Assembly (NCBI GenBank): GCA_030761205.1
Contig: JAULJL010000035.1
Coordinates: 18,641,001 to 18,705,000, forward strand
DNA: 64,000 nt
Direction of reading: 5' to 3'
DNA from: Fremontodendron californicum
Taxonomy: Eukaryota > Streptophyta > Magnoliopsida > Malvales > Malvaceae
Shown here one piece after another: positions 11,385-23,174 of the stretch; position 1 is the first letter of the stretch, and the number at the start of each line of letters is the position of its first letter. Both the position numbers and the translations under genes were made by a program. The notes under the pieces are model-generated. The model saw only the letters and a list, made by a program, of their open reading frames with translations. It was not told the origin of the DNA and did no database searches.

Positions 11385-11734
11385 TATGTCTTAGCCGCCT
11401 ACTTCAATTATCTTTTGATCAATTGAGTTTGAATTTATTCAAAGTGAGTGTTTCACTCTTTTTAGTTCTTGAAAGAACTTAAGAACTTATCAAAGAATTC
11501 CTTCTTTGTGGCGTTCAACCTATCAAACTTAGGTTCTTGAAACGAGAGTTCTTAGGGTTTAGATTACATGCTTAATCTAGGTTCTTTGAAACAGGCTTTT
11601 AAGGGTTTAAGTTTTCTTTGCCTGAATCTTGGCTTTTCTGGGTTAGGTATTTCAATTTGTTAGTGGGTTCAAAAGGTTTAACCCCTAGGGTTCACATCAA
11701 GCAGTTTAATCTGCTATAAGATAAGAGTTAAAAA

Positions 11735-11931
11735 CTATCTTACTCGGATTCAGGTGTGAGTGTCGGACACAGGTATGTGTCCGACACGGATATATTCATT
11801 TTTTTCAAGATTTCCAAGTATTTGGAGGGTACTTGAAAGATCATATCTTCGTACCAATGTCTGGATATGCGTCGGACATGGATGTCGGAGATGGGTGCTT
11901 CAAAAAAAATAAAGAGTCAAAGCAATATAAG
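11735..11931 (+). mobile_element. MITE of the CTATGTTACTCGGA family, copy 1
   Basis: A roughly 200-bp repeat starting CTATCTTACTCGGATTC, with the blocks GTGAGTGTCGGACAC and GTGTCCGACACGG near the start and GCGTCGGACATGGATGTC near the end. Related copies lie at 29233-29374 (-), 34490-34600, 42417-42612 and 46151-46324, and a scrap at 30698-30760. It has no coding capacity. Confidence 0.55.
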
Positions 11932-12256
11932 TTCACAATCCGATAAGATACATATACTTCACATTGAAACACAAGGAAGAATTTATAATCTTCAATGGAA
12001 CAGTTTTGCCAAGACCCAACAGTATTATTTAAACTGTAATAAAGGAACTCTGTCTGGTTCTTACGATCTGAAAATAAATGTAATGACTACATCGTAATAC
12101 AGATGATGAATTTGCTGATAGACCATGAAAATTATCGACAATATTGACACATTCATGTGGTGCCAAGCACTTATTTGTAAAACAGATACTCATCTGTCAA
12201 CATTTGAAACATCTTCCAACTTTGAAAATTGCTTGCCATATATGTAATTTTCTTCC

Positions 12257-14692
12257 TTACCCAACTATCAGTTTTCGTGGGTTTTTCAAGCTCATTACTC
12301 TAATATCTTCAATTAGACGGTCCAAATTACTATAAGAAGACCCACCAACACTAACAGATTCATTGGTTAGTTTAGCCATTTTAGCTGCTGATTTCACGAA
12401 TTCCTCCCTTCTATCCACCATCAAATCATTCACCATTTTTTCCACCACCTTCCTATCGCATACATCTTTCATATCCAACCCAATTTTCCAAACCTCACTC
12501 ACAAACCTACTATTAACTTGTTGATCAGCAAAGTAAGGCCAACAAATCATAGGCACACCTGCAACCACACTCTCCAAAGTAGAGTTCCATCCACTATGAG
12601 TCAAGAACCCGCCCACAGCCGGATGGTTCAAGACCTCTTCTTGCGGTGCCCAATTGACAATGTAGCCTCGCTCCTTAGTTTTCTCCAAAAGCTCCAATGG
12701 AACATTATCCTCCCCTTGACCATCTTTTTCAGTCACGGAATTTGGCCTTACAACCCACAAGAACTTCGTTTTACTGTTAACAAGTCCATACCAAAGCTCT
12801 ATAAGTTGCTCTTTTGAAGTGATTGTAATGCTACCAAAACTTACATAGATGACAGATTGGTTTGGTTGCTTATCAAGCCAAGAAATGCAACTTTTATCCA
12901 CTTCCCAAAGGCTATTTGAGAAATGATGATCAGATGATTCTCCATATTTTGCCTTGAGTCTGGTTTTTAGTTGAGCATGGATGGGTCCAATGGCGTAGAT
13001 ATGAGGGCATTTGGTGCGTATTTGAGATAGTATAGGCCCATCAAGCTCTTCGTTCGTGTTTAGTATCAATGCATGGGCTTGCGGGGTTTTTCGTGTCTGT
13101 TTAACAACAAGTTGTATATTTGAATCTTCCATGTCACTTGCTCGGCAGAAACTGGGAAGATCCCGACATCGAAGAAAAGTTTCCATGCCTGGTACAGTTG
13201 TTATCAAGTGGTCCAAGTCTTCATTTCCTTCAATATTTTAACAAAAACCCATTTACCAGTGTCAGAGGATATGTATAATAATTACCATTAAAAACTTAAT
13301 TTAGGAAATCAACCATTTCAATGCCATTCTCATTAATTGCTTCACTACTTTCAAGGTTTGAAGAATTACTTGGATTTAAAAAAAAAAAAAAGTTAGGCCA
13401 GTTGGATAAGATCAGCTAGGTCATGGGAACTTAAATTTTAAAAAATAAATTTAAATTTTAAAAATAATATAAATTGTGGAATAAAATATATATAAATGTA
13501 ACATTGATAATTGTTTTTCAAATACATGTATTTGTTGGATGTCTATTTAATGGTGAATTTGAAATACATATAACTATTTTTGAATTTGAAATTCATGTTT
13601 TTATACCTTTCAAATATATAATCATATTGAATCCTAATTAATTTATACATAATAAATGCATTTTATTCTCACAATTTATATAATAAATGAAATACAAATT
13701 CAAATTTCTAAATTCATGTTTCCAAACATAACTATAGTGTCTTTATAATTTGATAGTTTTGGATTCAGGTTTAAGTTATTTTATGTTGAATTTTTTAAGT
13801 TTAATGCTTAAATTATTCGAGTTTAGATCATCATGTTGGAGTCATTTTCGGGTGCAAATTATTAAGTTTTTAAGTAAAATGAATTTAGTTTCAGATCTTT
13901 TCGAATCAGTTCATCGAATCGTTCGAGTTTAGATCATTGGATTTGGAAGAATAGACTCGGGTTATTTCATGTTAATTTAGACTCCAATCATTTCGGATTC
14001 ATGTTGAACGGTTTTAAGTTACTGATTTTTTTTTCTTCGATAAAATCAGATTGAATCGAATTTAAATTCGGACAAGATGGATGGAATTTTAAGGCTCAAA
14101 GTCAACTTAGACAACTCTAGACCAGAAACAATACTAAACAGAGTTCAGACGAAAACAAAGTTGAATTAACAAAAGTTGATTTACCTCTAATAGGAAGCTC
14201 CCCAGCTTGGATTATATCAGGGATGGAATAATAAGCCCAGAAGCTAGAAGGACTGCTAGTACGAAAATAAATGATGGGGATTCCAAGCTCCATAGCAACA
14301 TCAAGAGAAAAGCCTAAAAAACCATCTCCAATTATGCAGTCCACTGGTGGGCTAATATTGACAAGCATCTCTCTCAAAAATGGCTTGGTTTTCGTTTCCA
14401 TGGCGCCGCCATCAAACATCTCCAGGAACCAATTACCTGACCTCGGATGATCATCAGGAAGACCATCAGGTATTGTCTTAAATTCAAATCCTGGATATCT
14501 TGCAAAATGGGAAGCAATATTGGTGTACTTGATCAGGCGTTCATGGTTGTGCTCGGAGTTTAGGAAGGTGACTTTGAAGCCAGTGAGAGCTAGCAATTCA
14601 GCTAGCTTAACCATGGAGTTTACATGGCCTTGGATTGGGAGGGGGAAGACGAGAACATGAGGACAAGATTGTGATTGTTGATCTTTTTCCAT
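12257..14692 (-). CDS. UDP-glycosyltransferase, UGT709-like
   Basis: Predicted 492-residue cytosolic glycosyltransferase. Exons are 14692-14185 and 13227-12257; the 957-base intron is phase 1, at the same codon as in its neighbour. GHVNS carries catalytic His23; Asp123 in IIGDG is the likely partner. The PSPG box spans 362-405 (WAPQEEV to ADQ), with the HSGWNSTLES core and a final glutamine that favours UDP-glucose. The segment RCRDLPSFCR and the block SNSLWEVDKSCISWLDKQP are typical of the family annotated as 7-deoxyloganetic acid glucosyltransferase-like (UGT709). The true acceptor here is unknown; most species carrying such genes do not make iridoids. All expected motifs are present, so an active enzyme is likely. 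It is a tandem paralogue of the gene at 15608-17290, on the same strand. Confidence 0.9.
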
Positions 14693-14752
14693 CTAATTTT
14701 ACAGGATTTTTTTAGGGGGCTTTTGAATGGAAGTGCCCAACATTTTGGCAAG

Positions 14753-14762
14753 CTTTATATAA
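14753..14762 (-). promoter_or_regulatory. Likely TATA box of the UGT709-like gene
   Basis: On the minus strand the motif reads TTATATAAAG, about 60 bases before the ATG at 14692. Confidence 0.45.
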
Positions 14763-15607
14763 TCTTTAAGGTTATATCTAAGGTTGTAATTATTGGCCGA
14801 AAAAAATTGTTGTAATTGCTAAATGAGTCATGTTAAGTAGTTTATTTTTTTTCTTTGGTAATATGGTCAAAGATGTCTCCTAGACATAGGAGTCTGGCGA
14901 CCCGGCTCTTATATAGAATTTTCAAGTTCGAGTTTGTTTCGTTTGAAAAAATTATTTAATTAATAAAATATTTTTAATAATTTAAAAACAATATCGAACT
15001 TAAGTGAACAAGCTTGGTATTGAGAAGTGCGAATCGAGCATAGACCAGCCCGGCTTACTCATAAACATTTAGACTTATTTAAAAGTTGAATTACTTGTCC
15101 GATCCGTATTGAACAGGGTTTAAATAATTTTTTTTTAAAATTTGGATTGACCCGTCCAACTTGAATTACTATTTATTAATAAAAATATTTTTTATTTAAA
15201 TTTAATTATAAAATATTTTTTAAATAATGATTCTGGCTTAAATAGTTTTACCATGCTCACACATCTTGATTCCCTTAAATCTCTCTATCTTACAAAGGAC
15301 CACATGTGCAATTAATGGAGTAGGCATGCATGAATATGACCAATCATGAATCATGAGTTTTGGACTGATCATAATAACAAATCGAATTGTCGATTCGAAA
15401 TGGGTTAATTAAAACTTAGAGATTGCAAAAATCTTTGGTTGCATCACATCAGCCTGCAATTTGAGTCTAGTGACAGCATTTAATTAATTATTCAATTGAT
15501 TTTTTTTTCTTTTCAAAGTTCAAGATCAGAAAGATTCCAACTTATACTATAAAACAAACATGTGACTGCAAATTATTTTATTACATCAAGCAGAACAGCT
15601 CTAACTA
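14763..15607. other. Spacer between the two UGT709-like genes
   Basis: AT-rich, no gene. It holds a degraded CCCGACC-family MITE (15070-15250) and the presumed 3' UTR of the gene at 15608. Confidence 0.4.
15070..15250 (+). mobile_element. hAT-like MITE (CCCGACC family), degraded copy C
   Basis: Starts TAGACTTATTTAAAAGTTG and ends, on the other strand, TAAAACTATTTAAGCC. The core GGATTGACCCGTCC and ATTACTATTTATTAAT match other short copies. No target duplication was seen. Confidence 0.4.
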
Positions 15608-17290
15608 TCAGTTAACCATATGATTCTTCAAACTTATGAGTTTTATGTCTTCAATTAGACGATCGAAATTACAATAAGAAGGACCACCGACACTGGCACA
15701 TGCTTTAGCCAACCTAGCCATTTCAGCACCTGATTTCTCAAACTCATCTTTCCTTTCCACCATTAGATCATTCACCATATTTTCAACAATTTTCCTATCA
15801 CAAATATCTTTCATGTCAATCCCTAGTTTCCATACTTCACCAACAAATCTACTATTCAATTGCTGATCGGCAAAGTAAGGCCAACATAACATAGGCACCC
15901 CTGCCACTATACTCTCCATTGTAGAGTTCCATCCACTATGAGTCAAGAACAAACCGACAGCCTGATGGCCTAAAACCTCCTCTTGTGGCGCCCAACCGAC
16001 AATGTAACCTCTTTCTTTAGTCGCCTCCACTAGCTCCACCGGAGTATCCTCTCCCTGGAAGCCTTTTCCGGCTACGGAATTTGGCCTTACGACCCACAGG
16101 AACTTTTTTTTACTGTTAACTAGCCCATACCAAAACTCCATAATTTGGTCATCTGACATCACAGCAATGCTGCCAAAACTTACATAAACAACAGATTGAT
16201 TTGGCTGCTTATCAAGCCATGACATGCAATTTCTATCTACTTCCCAAAAACAGTTTGAAGATTGAGATGGCATTGGCACCTCATTTTCCAGGCTCAATCT
16301 TATCTTGAATTGCTCATTAAGAGGTCCAATGGTGTAGATGTTGGGGCATTTTTTGCGTATTTGAGACAAAATAGGTCCTTCTAGTTCTTCAAACGTATTG
16401 AGTATAACTCCACAGGCTGTAAGGCTTTTTCGTGTCACAGTTCCGTACCTTAGGAGAGTTGAATCTGACATGTTACTGGCTCGACAGAAACTTGGAAGAT
16501 CTCGACATCTAAGAAATTTCTCCATGCCTACCACGGCTGTTATAGCCCGATCCATGTCTTCACTTCCTATAATGTTTTAGAAAAAACTCAATTGTCAGAA
16601 GGAACGAATTCTACCCATAACAAAACACTAAAAGATGTTTCAAAGACCCCATCAATATTGATCTTTGTCAGAATTGGGGTTTCAGTTTAGGAATTTTTGC
16701 TTAATTCTCTCAAATTTTTGTATTTGTTCATTGATTAGTTGACCAAATTGGCAAAAAACTATTTTTTTTTTACTATAATCCAAATTACCTTTGATGGGGA
16801 GCTCTCCGGCTTCAATCATATCAGGGATAGAATAATTTGACCACAAATAACAAGCACCGATAGTACAGCAATTAATTATGGGAATTCCAAGTTCATTAGC
16901 AACATCAAGAACAAATTCCAAGATCCCATCTCCTATAAGACAATCCACAGGTGGGCAAATCTGAAGCAAAAGCTCTTTCAAAAGTGGCTTGGTTCTCAAG
17001 TTCATGGCTTCAAAATTTTCCATGAATCGATTACCTGACCTTGGATGATCCCCGGGAAGACCATCAGATATTGTCTTGAATTCAAATGATGGGTATTTTG
17101 CGAAACGGGAATGGATATTGGCGAAACGAACAAGGCGATTGTGGTTATACTCAGAGTTGAGGAAACTAACCTTTAGACCAGATGTGGCAAAGAGTTCAGC
17201 TAGCTTAAGCATGGCATTTACAGGGCCTTGAATTGGGAGAGGGAAGATGAGTATATGAGGAGAAGCTTGGGACTGGCCTGGTTTTTCCAT
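15608..17290 (-). CDS. UGT709-like glycosyltransferase lacking the catalytic histidine
   Basis: Predicted 486-residue paralogue of the neighbouring UGT. Exons are 17290-16789 and 16566-15608; the 222-base intron is phase 1. The true ATG is at 17290. The PSPG box spans 359-402 (WAPQEEV to ADQ) with an intact HSGWNSTMES core, and Asp121 is kept. The normally invariant GHV of the acceptor site reads GPV: residue 23 is proline, coded CCT at 17222-17224, where the paralogue has CAT at the matching place. In this family that histidine is the base that activates the acceptor hydroxyl. There is no stop, frameshift or splice damage, so the protein is probably made, but ordinary O-glucosylation should be severely impaired. 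It could be a recent loss, a regulatory or binding protein, or act by another mechanism. Also unusual is HQAV for HPAV in the PSPG box, which is tolerated in the family. Confidence 0.85.
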
Positions 17291-18339
17291 CTTTGCTTGA
17301 AGAATTGAGCTCAAACAGTTTGGCAGCCAATACCCATGGGTAAGTAATTGTTAAATTATTAAGCAGTTTTAAAGGTTTATGCCTATGCCTTTTGTAAATG
17401 AATCGGACTTAATATATTCGTTATCTTGTTTATTTTTTAGTTTATTTCGGTTTGTATTTGTTAAGAATTTTAAAAGTGTATTCGAATTTGATTTGTTTAA
17501 AATTGAATGTATTTGAGTTCGTTTGTTTAGAATAAATGAACTTGTTTGCGGACGTTAAACGAATATGTTCATGAATATATAATCGAACATGTTCACGAAC
17601 AATTAAAAATATGTTCATGAACAATAAACAAACAAATTTAAATAAATTTAAACAAACAAATAGTCAATTTTAAGTTATTATTAAATATATAAATGTAAAT
17701 AAATATAAATATAAATAAATTATTAAACATAAAATATAAAAGAATAAAACACAAATTATATTATAAATAAATAAAATACAAATAATAATATTATTAATTA
17801 TATTATAATTGAATAGTAAATGAATTTTAAAAGATTTATTAAAAAAATTTAAAATGATTTTGTTCGTAAAAATAAATGAACTGAACGTGCTTTGTTCGAG
17901 TTCGATTCGTTTAATAAGCGAACCTTAAAATCATGTTTATAATTATTTATTTAAATTGATAACGAATATAAACAAATAAAAAATAAATTATTTATGAACG
18001 TTTTATTTATTTACTACACTACTTTAACTTTAGACTAAATTATGCATCAATTCAATCCTTTATTATTATTTTTTTTTGTTTTTTGGTGCCGGTCAATTCA
18101 ATTCGTTCAATATGACGATTGGATCCCTTCAATGAATGGTAGTTCTCCTATTATTAACTTTTTAATTAAGGTTTATGATTGATAGTGCTTAATTCTCTTG
18201 AAATATTTTCAGTGATTAGTCATTTTCCAAATTAATGTCTAAGTAAATGTGGAATTTCTTCAATGGGTTATTTTAAATGATAGTGATGTTGAAATTTATG
18301 GAGAAGGGTTTGAGGAAAGTTTGAAAATGATAAATGAGC
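17291..18339. other. AT-rich spacer with a degraded repeat
   Basis: No gene. From about 17430 to 17960 the sequence is a decayed repeat with many versions of GTTCATGAACA and CGAACATGTTCACGAAC, partly inverted, typical of an old non-coding plant transposon; its family was not fixed. Confidence 0.4.
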
Positions 18340-19192
18340 CGAATCTATATATCAAAGAGCAAAAAATGGTCAAAGACGTCGGAATTAAGATATCGAGTGC
18401 ATTTTGGCGTTCAAATTAATTGAATATTCGAAGTGGAAAAGATGAGAAAAATATTAGAGAGAGAATATCAGAGAAGCCTAGCATTCAACTTTATCATACA
18501 GAAAAGAAATAGATTGATTTGGAGAATCCCTGAACTTATATATAGGATAGCTATGATCGGGAAAGAGCTACGATACCAAAACGAAAGAGTCAATTGGCAT
18601 AGATTGGTATGGTGCAACTTTCATATCTTCAGACATTCAATTATAGTATAGTTGGCAATTCTTGACCGCTTGCCTACAAAGGATAGAATTCGTTCTTGGG
18701 GCATCAGTCTCTCAACAGATTGCTTTCTCTACAATTGCATTGAAGAGAGTAGGAATTATTTATTTTTCAATTGTGATTTCTCAAAGTAACTGTGGAACAT
18801 ATTGCTTTTGGCGTGTGAAAAGAGGAAAACAATGAGAACTTGACAAGAGGAGCTTAGCTGGGTAGAAAAAGAATTCAAAGGCAAATATCTGAGTTTAGTA
18901 ATTTTGAAGCTAGTCTGGAATGCTTGCATTTACTATACCTAACAAGAGAGGAATAGAAGCCTTCACGGGGTAGGATCGATCGGTGTAAGAACTTTTTAAC
19001 CTCATTGCTAGCAATGTAATGGCTAGATTGGAATTAAATTTTTTTGTAATAGCTTTGTAAATAGCATACTTATAGACTCGTGAAGACTTGATACAGTTGT
19101 ATAGTGATCACTATAACTATACAATTAATTCATTGTAGCAGGATTCCTGCTTTCTTTTGGATAAATAAACATATGGCTTATAAAAAAAAAAA
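18340..19192 (+). mobile_element. 5'-truncated L1-type LINE, 3' end (copy 2, decayed)
   Basis: The translated order VNWHRLVW, then LDRLPTKDRIRSWGI, then a degraded zinc-binding stretch ending NYLFFNCDFSK, matches the zf-RVT domain of copies 1 and 3. It carries stops (for example after HSIIV near 18650 and near 18788) and altered cysteine/histidine spacing. The 3' end has TTTTGGATAAATAAA and a poly-A run at 19183-19193, preceded by a tail palindrome at 19137-19151. It is the oldest of the three copies by its damage. The left end is approximate. Confidence 0.75.
19101..19151 (+). promoter_or_regulatory. LINE 3'-tail palindromes (copy 2)
   Basis: AGCAGGA and TCCTGCT pair at 19137-19151, at the same place before the GGATAAATAAA tail as in the other copies. 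Upstream, ATAGTGATCACTAT (19101-19114) is a perfect 14-bp palindrome that the other two copies lack. Confidence 0.55.
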
Positions 19193-19319
19193 ACAATATG
19201 ATTTGAGTTTTTAAACTTTATTTAGTGCTTTTTACACCTTAAATCATGAGCGTTGATATGATATGCGTTTGTCCTTTCATGATCAATGCATTAGATCTTG
19301 TTTAGACAGGTGACATTTG

Positions 19320-19585
19320 TGTCTTGAACTTATCTAAACAGCCTGTTAATCATGGTCATGGGTCTCATTAAATTTAGCTTTATCTTGGGCTTTAAACCGT
19401 GGAAAATAATACTTTGGAGAATAATGGCTTGATCTTTAATAAATGTATTTGTCTCTTGGGCCATAAGTTGGAAATTGGAATCCATTATGTCACTGGCTTG
19501 GGAGAAACTAGGAAGATCTTGACATCTAAGAAAAGTTTCCATGCCTGGAACACTTGTTATCAGGCGATCCATGTCTTCATTTTCC
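19320..19585 (-). pseudogene. UGT709-like relic, start of exon 2 only
   Basis: Minus-strand sequence starting near 19584 translates as NEDMDRLITSVPGMETF followed by LRCQDLPSF and LMAQETN, closely matching the start of exon 2 of the two intact genes. An extra A just after the expected splice acceptor shifts the frame. About 60 codons further on, sequence resembling KAKYGESSDHH of the neighbour continues in a different frame. The PSPG box and the whole of exon 1 are missing. This is the remains of a third tandem UGT709-like copy. Confidence 0.75.
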
Positions 19586-20181
19586 TTTAATTTTTGACAA
19601 GCAAACACTTTTAGAGGTCTTATTTGATATGATTAGAACTAATTAATAAAGTTAATTATACATTTGATATCCGAATCATAATGAAAAATACAAATTGATG
19701 CTTAAAGGGAAAGAAAAAAAATGCACAATTTGCATTTGAATTTTCAAATCATGTATTATTTTTACTCAAACTCTAACACCGTTAATTTAGCTCACTTACA
19801 TGACAGTTGACCGGTATCAACTCAACAAATTCGGACAATTAAAAAGAGAATCATGCATGGATCATTGAACTAATTGCATCAACCAAATTTGATAAATCTA
19901 AATGCAATATCATTGAAAACAAAAGGAAAAGCCCAATTTCCCTTGAAAATTGGCATTTTGCATGACTTATTATGGCGCATGCAGGCAAATTAATCTAAGA
20001 ATAGATATATTGAAATTATATGAAAACAAACAAAATACAAACACAAGAATAACAAACTGAAACTACATTACAAGGATTTAAATCAAATAAACATAGAAAA
20101 TCTAATTAGAAACACCAGCATTACTTGCAAAAACTACTGATAAATTAGAACCTAAAAAAAACAAAATTAAAATTAACAGAT

Positions 20182-20345
20182 TTAATTGGAAATAGGAATA
20201 GCCCTAAAATCACCCTTTCTAACTTCTTTAGGTAATGTAACAGTCAAAACTCCATCTTCCATCTTAGCTCTAACACCCTCAACATTAACATTCTCAGGCA
20301 ACTCAAATTTCCTCAAAAACTTCCCAAGTGTCCTCTCACAAATTT
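20182..20345 (-). pseudogene. Small heat shock protein fragment (alpha-crystallin C-terminus)
   Basis: The minus strand encodes ERTLGKFLRKFELPENVNV, then EGVRAKMEDGVLTVTLPK and a short tail ending in a stop at 20182. This is the last part of the alpha-crystallin domain of a plant HSP20: a LPENV stretch followed by the characteristic GVLTVTLPK. The N-terminal arm and the first half of the domain, needed for dimers, are missing; sequence beyond 20345 is unrelated AT-rich DNA. It could be a truncated copy or, less likely, one exon of a larger gene. It would not act as a chaperone as it stands. Confidence 0.7.
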
Positions 20346-21183
20346 TGGTTCTTGAGTGATTTATTATTAACCGTTTCTTATCTAATCTAATATAAATATA
20401 TATCAAATATCAAAAATTTTTTTTTTTAAAATAATGATAATTTTTAATATGGATTCTGTAATTCATGCTAAATTTCTAATCTTATAAGAAGAAGAATTAA
20501 TTGCGTGTATTTTAAATTTTAAATCAAGACTTCATCTAGAAAATACATTAATTAGAAAAATTCTTTCCATATTTGTTAAAGACATAATAACAGGAGTAAT
20601 ATAAATTCTCAAATTCACATCAAATTGTAGACTAAACTTCAATTTTAAGATCGATACTTTGTCAATCAATAATAGGGAAATATTATCTATAAATAAAAAA
20701 TGAAACATTCTTCAAAATTGACAAAGTATCTTAAAAGCTTAAACTTCTACATTAACTAATATATTTAAGTTAAGTTCTAACTTCTAAGCAAAGCATATTC
20801 CAATGATCAATTATTTTAGAATTGGGTACAACCATGTATGAATTAGTGAATGTACAAATCTCACTTCCATTCTTGATTTAAAAAGTGGTAGAAGTCTTTA
20901 ATTGATCCATCCAAAGGTAGGTTTGGTACTATTAATTAACTTCTTTTTTTTCAAACCAATGATTTGACTCTTAATTCAAGGTAAAAGTGATTGAAAGTGA
21001 TTGAGTTTAGTTAAATTTTATGTTGGATTTATCTAATTATATGTTAATTTGTTGGTTGATTAAATTTTTTAATTTAATTTATTGATTGCTTTCATAAAAT
21101 GTAATACTTATTATGATTTCTCATTATACTAATTAATAACTTCATTAAATAAAACTTAAAATAATTTGATTTGGAAATATAAT

Positions 21184-21315
21184 TAGAATTGTTCTCGGAT
21201 CAGATCAAGTTGAGATGGATTCAAATCGAGCCTAGATAAGATGTTAATATATTATTCACATACTTGTTTAGGCTTGATCCGACCCGATTATTCGGCTCTT
21301 TAACTTGACATGATC
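21184..21315 (+). mobile_element. hAT-like MITE (CCCGACC family), fragment D
   Basis: Starts TAGAATTGTTCTCGGATCAG and contains AAGATGTTAATATATTATTC and GCTTGATCCGACCCGATTAT, matching the long-form copies A and B. The rest is lost or diverged. Confidence 0.4.
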
Positions 21316-22183
21316 CTAAGAGAGGTAGGGTGAAGTCAAATTAAGGTCAAGACACCAATTGTTGCGATGAACATGCCGTGATTAGCGCTAAGGATTAGTC
21401 TTAGTTCTCAATCAAAAGCCATAACACGTAGCTCTTGGTGGATAAACAAACCTTATCATTTTCATCCATAATTCTGTTTTTTTTTTTTTTTCAAAAATAA
21501 AAATCAAATATTTTTTCTCAATAAGTGGGAGATCACTCATAATTATTCATTGGATTCCTTTTTTTGAAGAAAAAATAATGTATTTTTGGCTTTATTATAT
21601 CCTACACGAGGGGTTGCATTTCTATAATAAAATTATTATTATTATTTCCCAAAAAAATTTGCATCATGAATTTATAATAAGATTTTTGTAACACTTGATT
21701 TCTCAAGATTTTTGCTAGATTGTAAGTGATTTTATGCTTTTTGTCTCTCCCTAAACCCTACAAAGAGTCAGAACATGTGGTTTTAAAAATATATTGATTT
21801 TTTTTTTTTTTTTTGCAATTTGTTTTGGGAAGTTAATATTGGTTAAGCATGAAAATTTAGATTTATTCTATAAAATCCAAAAGGAAGGTCACTTGTTTCC
21901 TACGGTAAAATCATTTGACATAAGTACTTCAAAGATTGTGGAAATTAAATATCATCATTGCATCTAGCAATCTTCTTCCCCTTAATTTATTAAAAAAAAT
22001 TAACCTATATAATATGATCATTTTTTGAACAATATTATATATTTGATGTAACACATATTAAAAATCTAAAATTGATAATTAGGTATTCGCATTTATCTTT
22101 ATTACTAATGAAAATCTATTTGTTTCACCTAATATAGAAATTAATTACAAAAATTCAGTTTACTAAGCTAAATAAAAAAGAAT

Positions 22184-22438
22184 TCAGTGTTCATGAACCA
22201 GGTCGGATCGGGCTAAGCCTAAACCAGACTAGAAAACTCGTTTTATTATTTAAAATATATTTAAAAATTATTTTTATATTAAATATTCATATATTTTAAT
22301 TTAAATAATTTTTTTATTAATTAAATAGTAATCTGGGCCGTTTCAGTTCGGATTATAAAAATCTTATTTCAAATCAGATTCAATTCGAATCGGATCTATC
22401 AGATCAAACAAATAACTCGACTCGTGAATAGATCCGGT
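22184..22438 (+). mobile_element. hAT-like MITE (CCCGACC family), copy E
   Basis: GTTCATGAACCAGGTCGG at the left and CTCGTGAATAGATC at the right are inverted, with the AT-rich centre and a GTAATCTGGGCCG block in between. Confidence 0.45.
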
Positions 22439-23174
22439 TGCAAAACAATATGCTTTCTAACTGGATAAAAATAGTAAATATTAGGTAGTTAACTTACTTA
22501 TATGTATATAATTGAAGGAGAAAAACAAACATTATAATTTTTTTTTACATGATTAAAATCCAAAAATTATTTACAAAGATCCAAAAAATCAGTGATGTAG
22601 GTCCCTACTACCAACAATCCAGGACAAAGAATGTCTTATTACCTCAATCTCAGACATTAAGAATCAATTTTCTTATACTAAGAATCTTTGAAATAAAACA
22701 AACCCACAACCATGTATAAAAACCAAAACCAAAATTAAATCCCAAAATAAAATAAAAAAATTCTATTAAAATATTATCAATGAACGTGCATTGCATGATT
22801 AGATTTCAAGAGAGATTGGGTTCATTCTCTTCAGCCTCAATTCATATTTTTTCTCTGATTAAAAATGTAAATAACAAAAAAAAAAAATGATTAATAAAGA
22901 TATAATTTGAGAATAATTTAATTAAAAACTGTATGGATTTGGCGAATATCGCACCGCAATGGCGGCAGAGGCAAAAGATTGTTCCCCAAAACCACCATGG
23001 CTTGAACCTCAATCAAGTTGTCGGTCGCATGCTCCGGCATAAGCCATGTTTCAGCTTACTTTTTCAATGGTGATCAAAGGTGTAATTAAAGATTATAAAA
23101 TAAAAGACATTCTTATTGTAATAACCAATTTTCGTCCGGGTCGGATTCGAATCCGACCCGGACCAAGTACGAAT

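Larger units (their letters stand above)
10905..11704 (+). mobile_element. Solo LTR, 790 bp, TSD AGCAG
   Basis: The segment 10910-11699 starts TGATAGGATCC and ends TTCACATCA (TG...CA ends, with TGAT/ATCA inverted). The 5-mer AGCAG flanks it on both sides (10905-10909 and 11700-11704). A TATA motif, TATAAATA at 11377-11384, sits mid-element where an LTR promoter belongs. No internal retrotransposon domain follows, so recombination between two LTRs probably removed the body. The upstream part contains a 107-bp tandem duplication. Confidence 0.8.
20346..23111. other. AT-rich spacer, no complete gene
   Basis: Holds MITE remnants at 21184-21315 and 22184-22438. Near 22922-23043 a GC-richer stretch is open on the minus strand (MPEHATDNLIEVQAMVV onward), but it is short and unrecognised. 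Confidence 0.4.

Noticed and set aside
12518..12817. Plus-strand frame over the UGT gene
   Set aside because: It is the shadow of exon 2 of the minus-strand UGT709-like gene.
20182..20406. Complete small heat shock protein gene
   Set aside because: Only the last third of the alpha-crystallin domain is present; the apparent upstream residues are unrelated AT-rich sequence.
22922..23043. Possible exon on the minus strand
   Set aside because: It is open and GC-richer but only about 40 codons, with no family match or transcript support; kept only as a note on the spacer.
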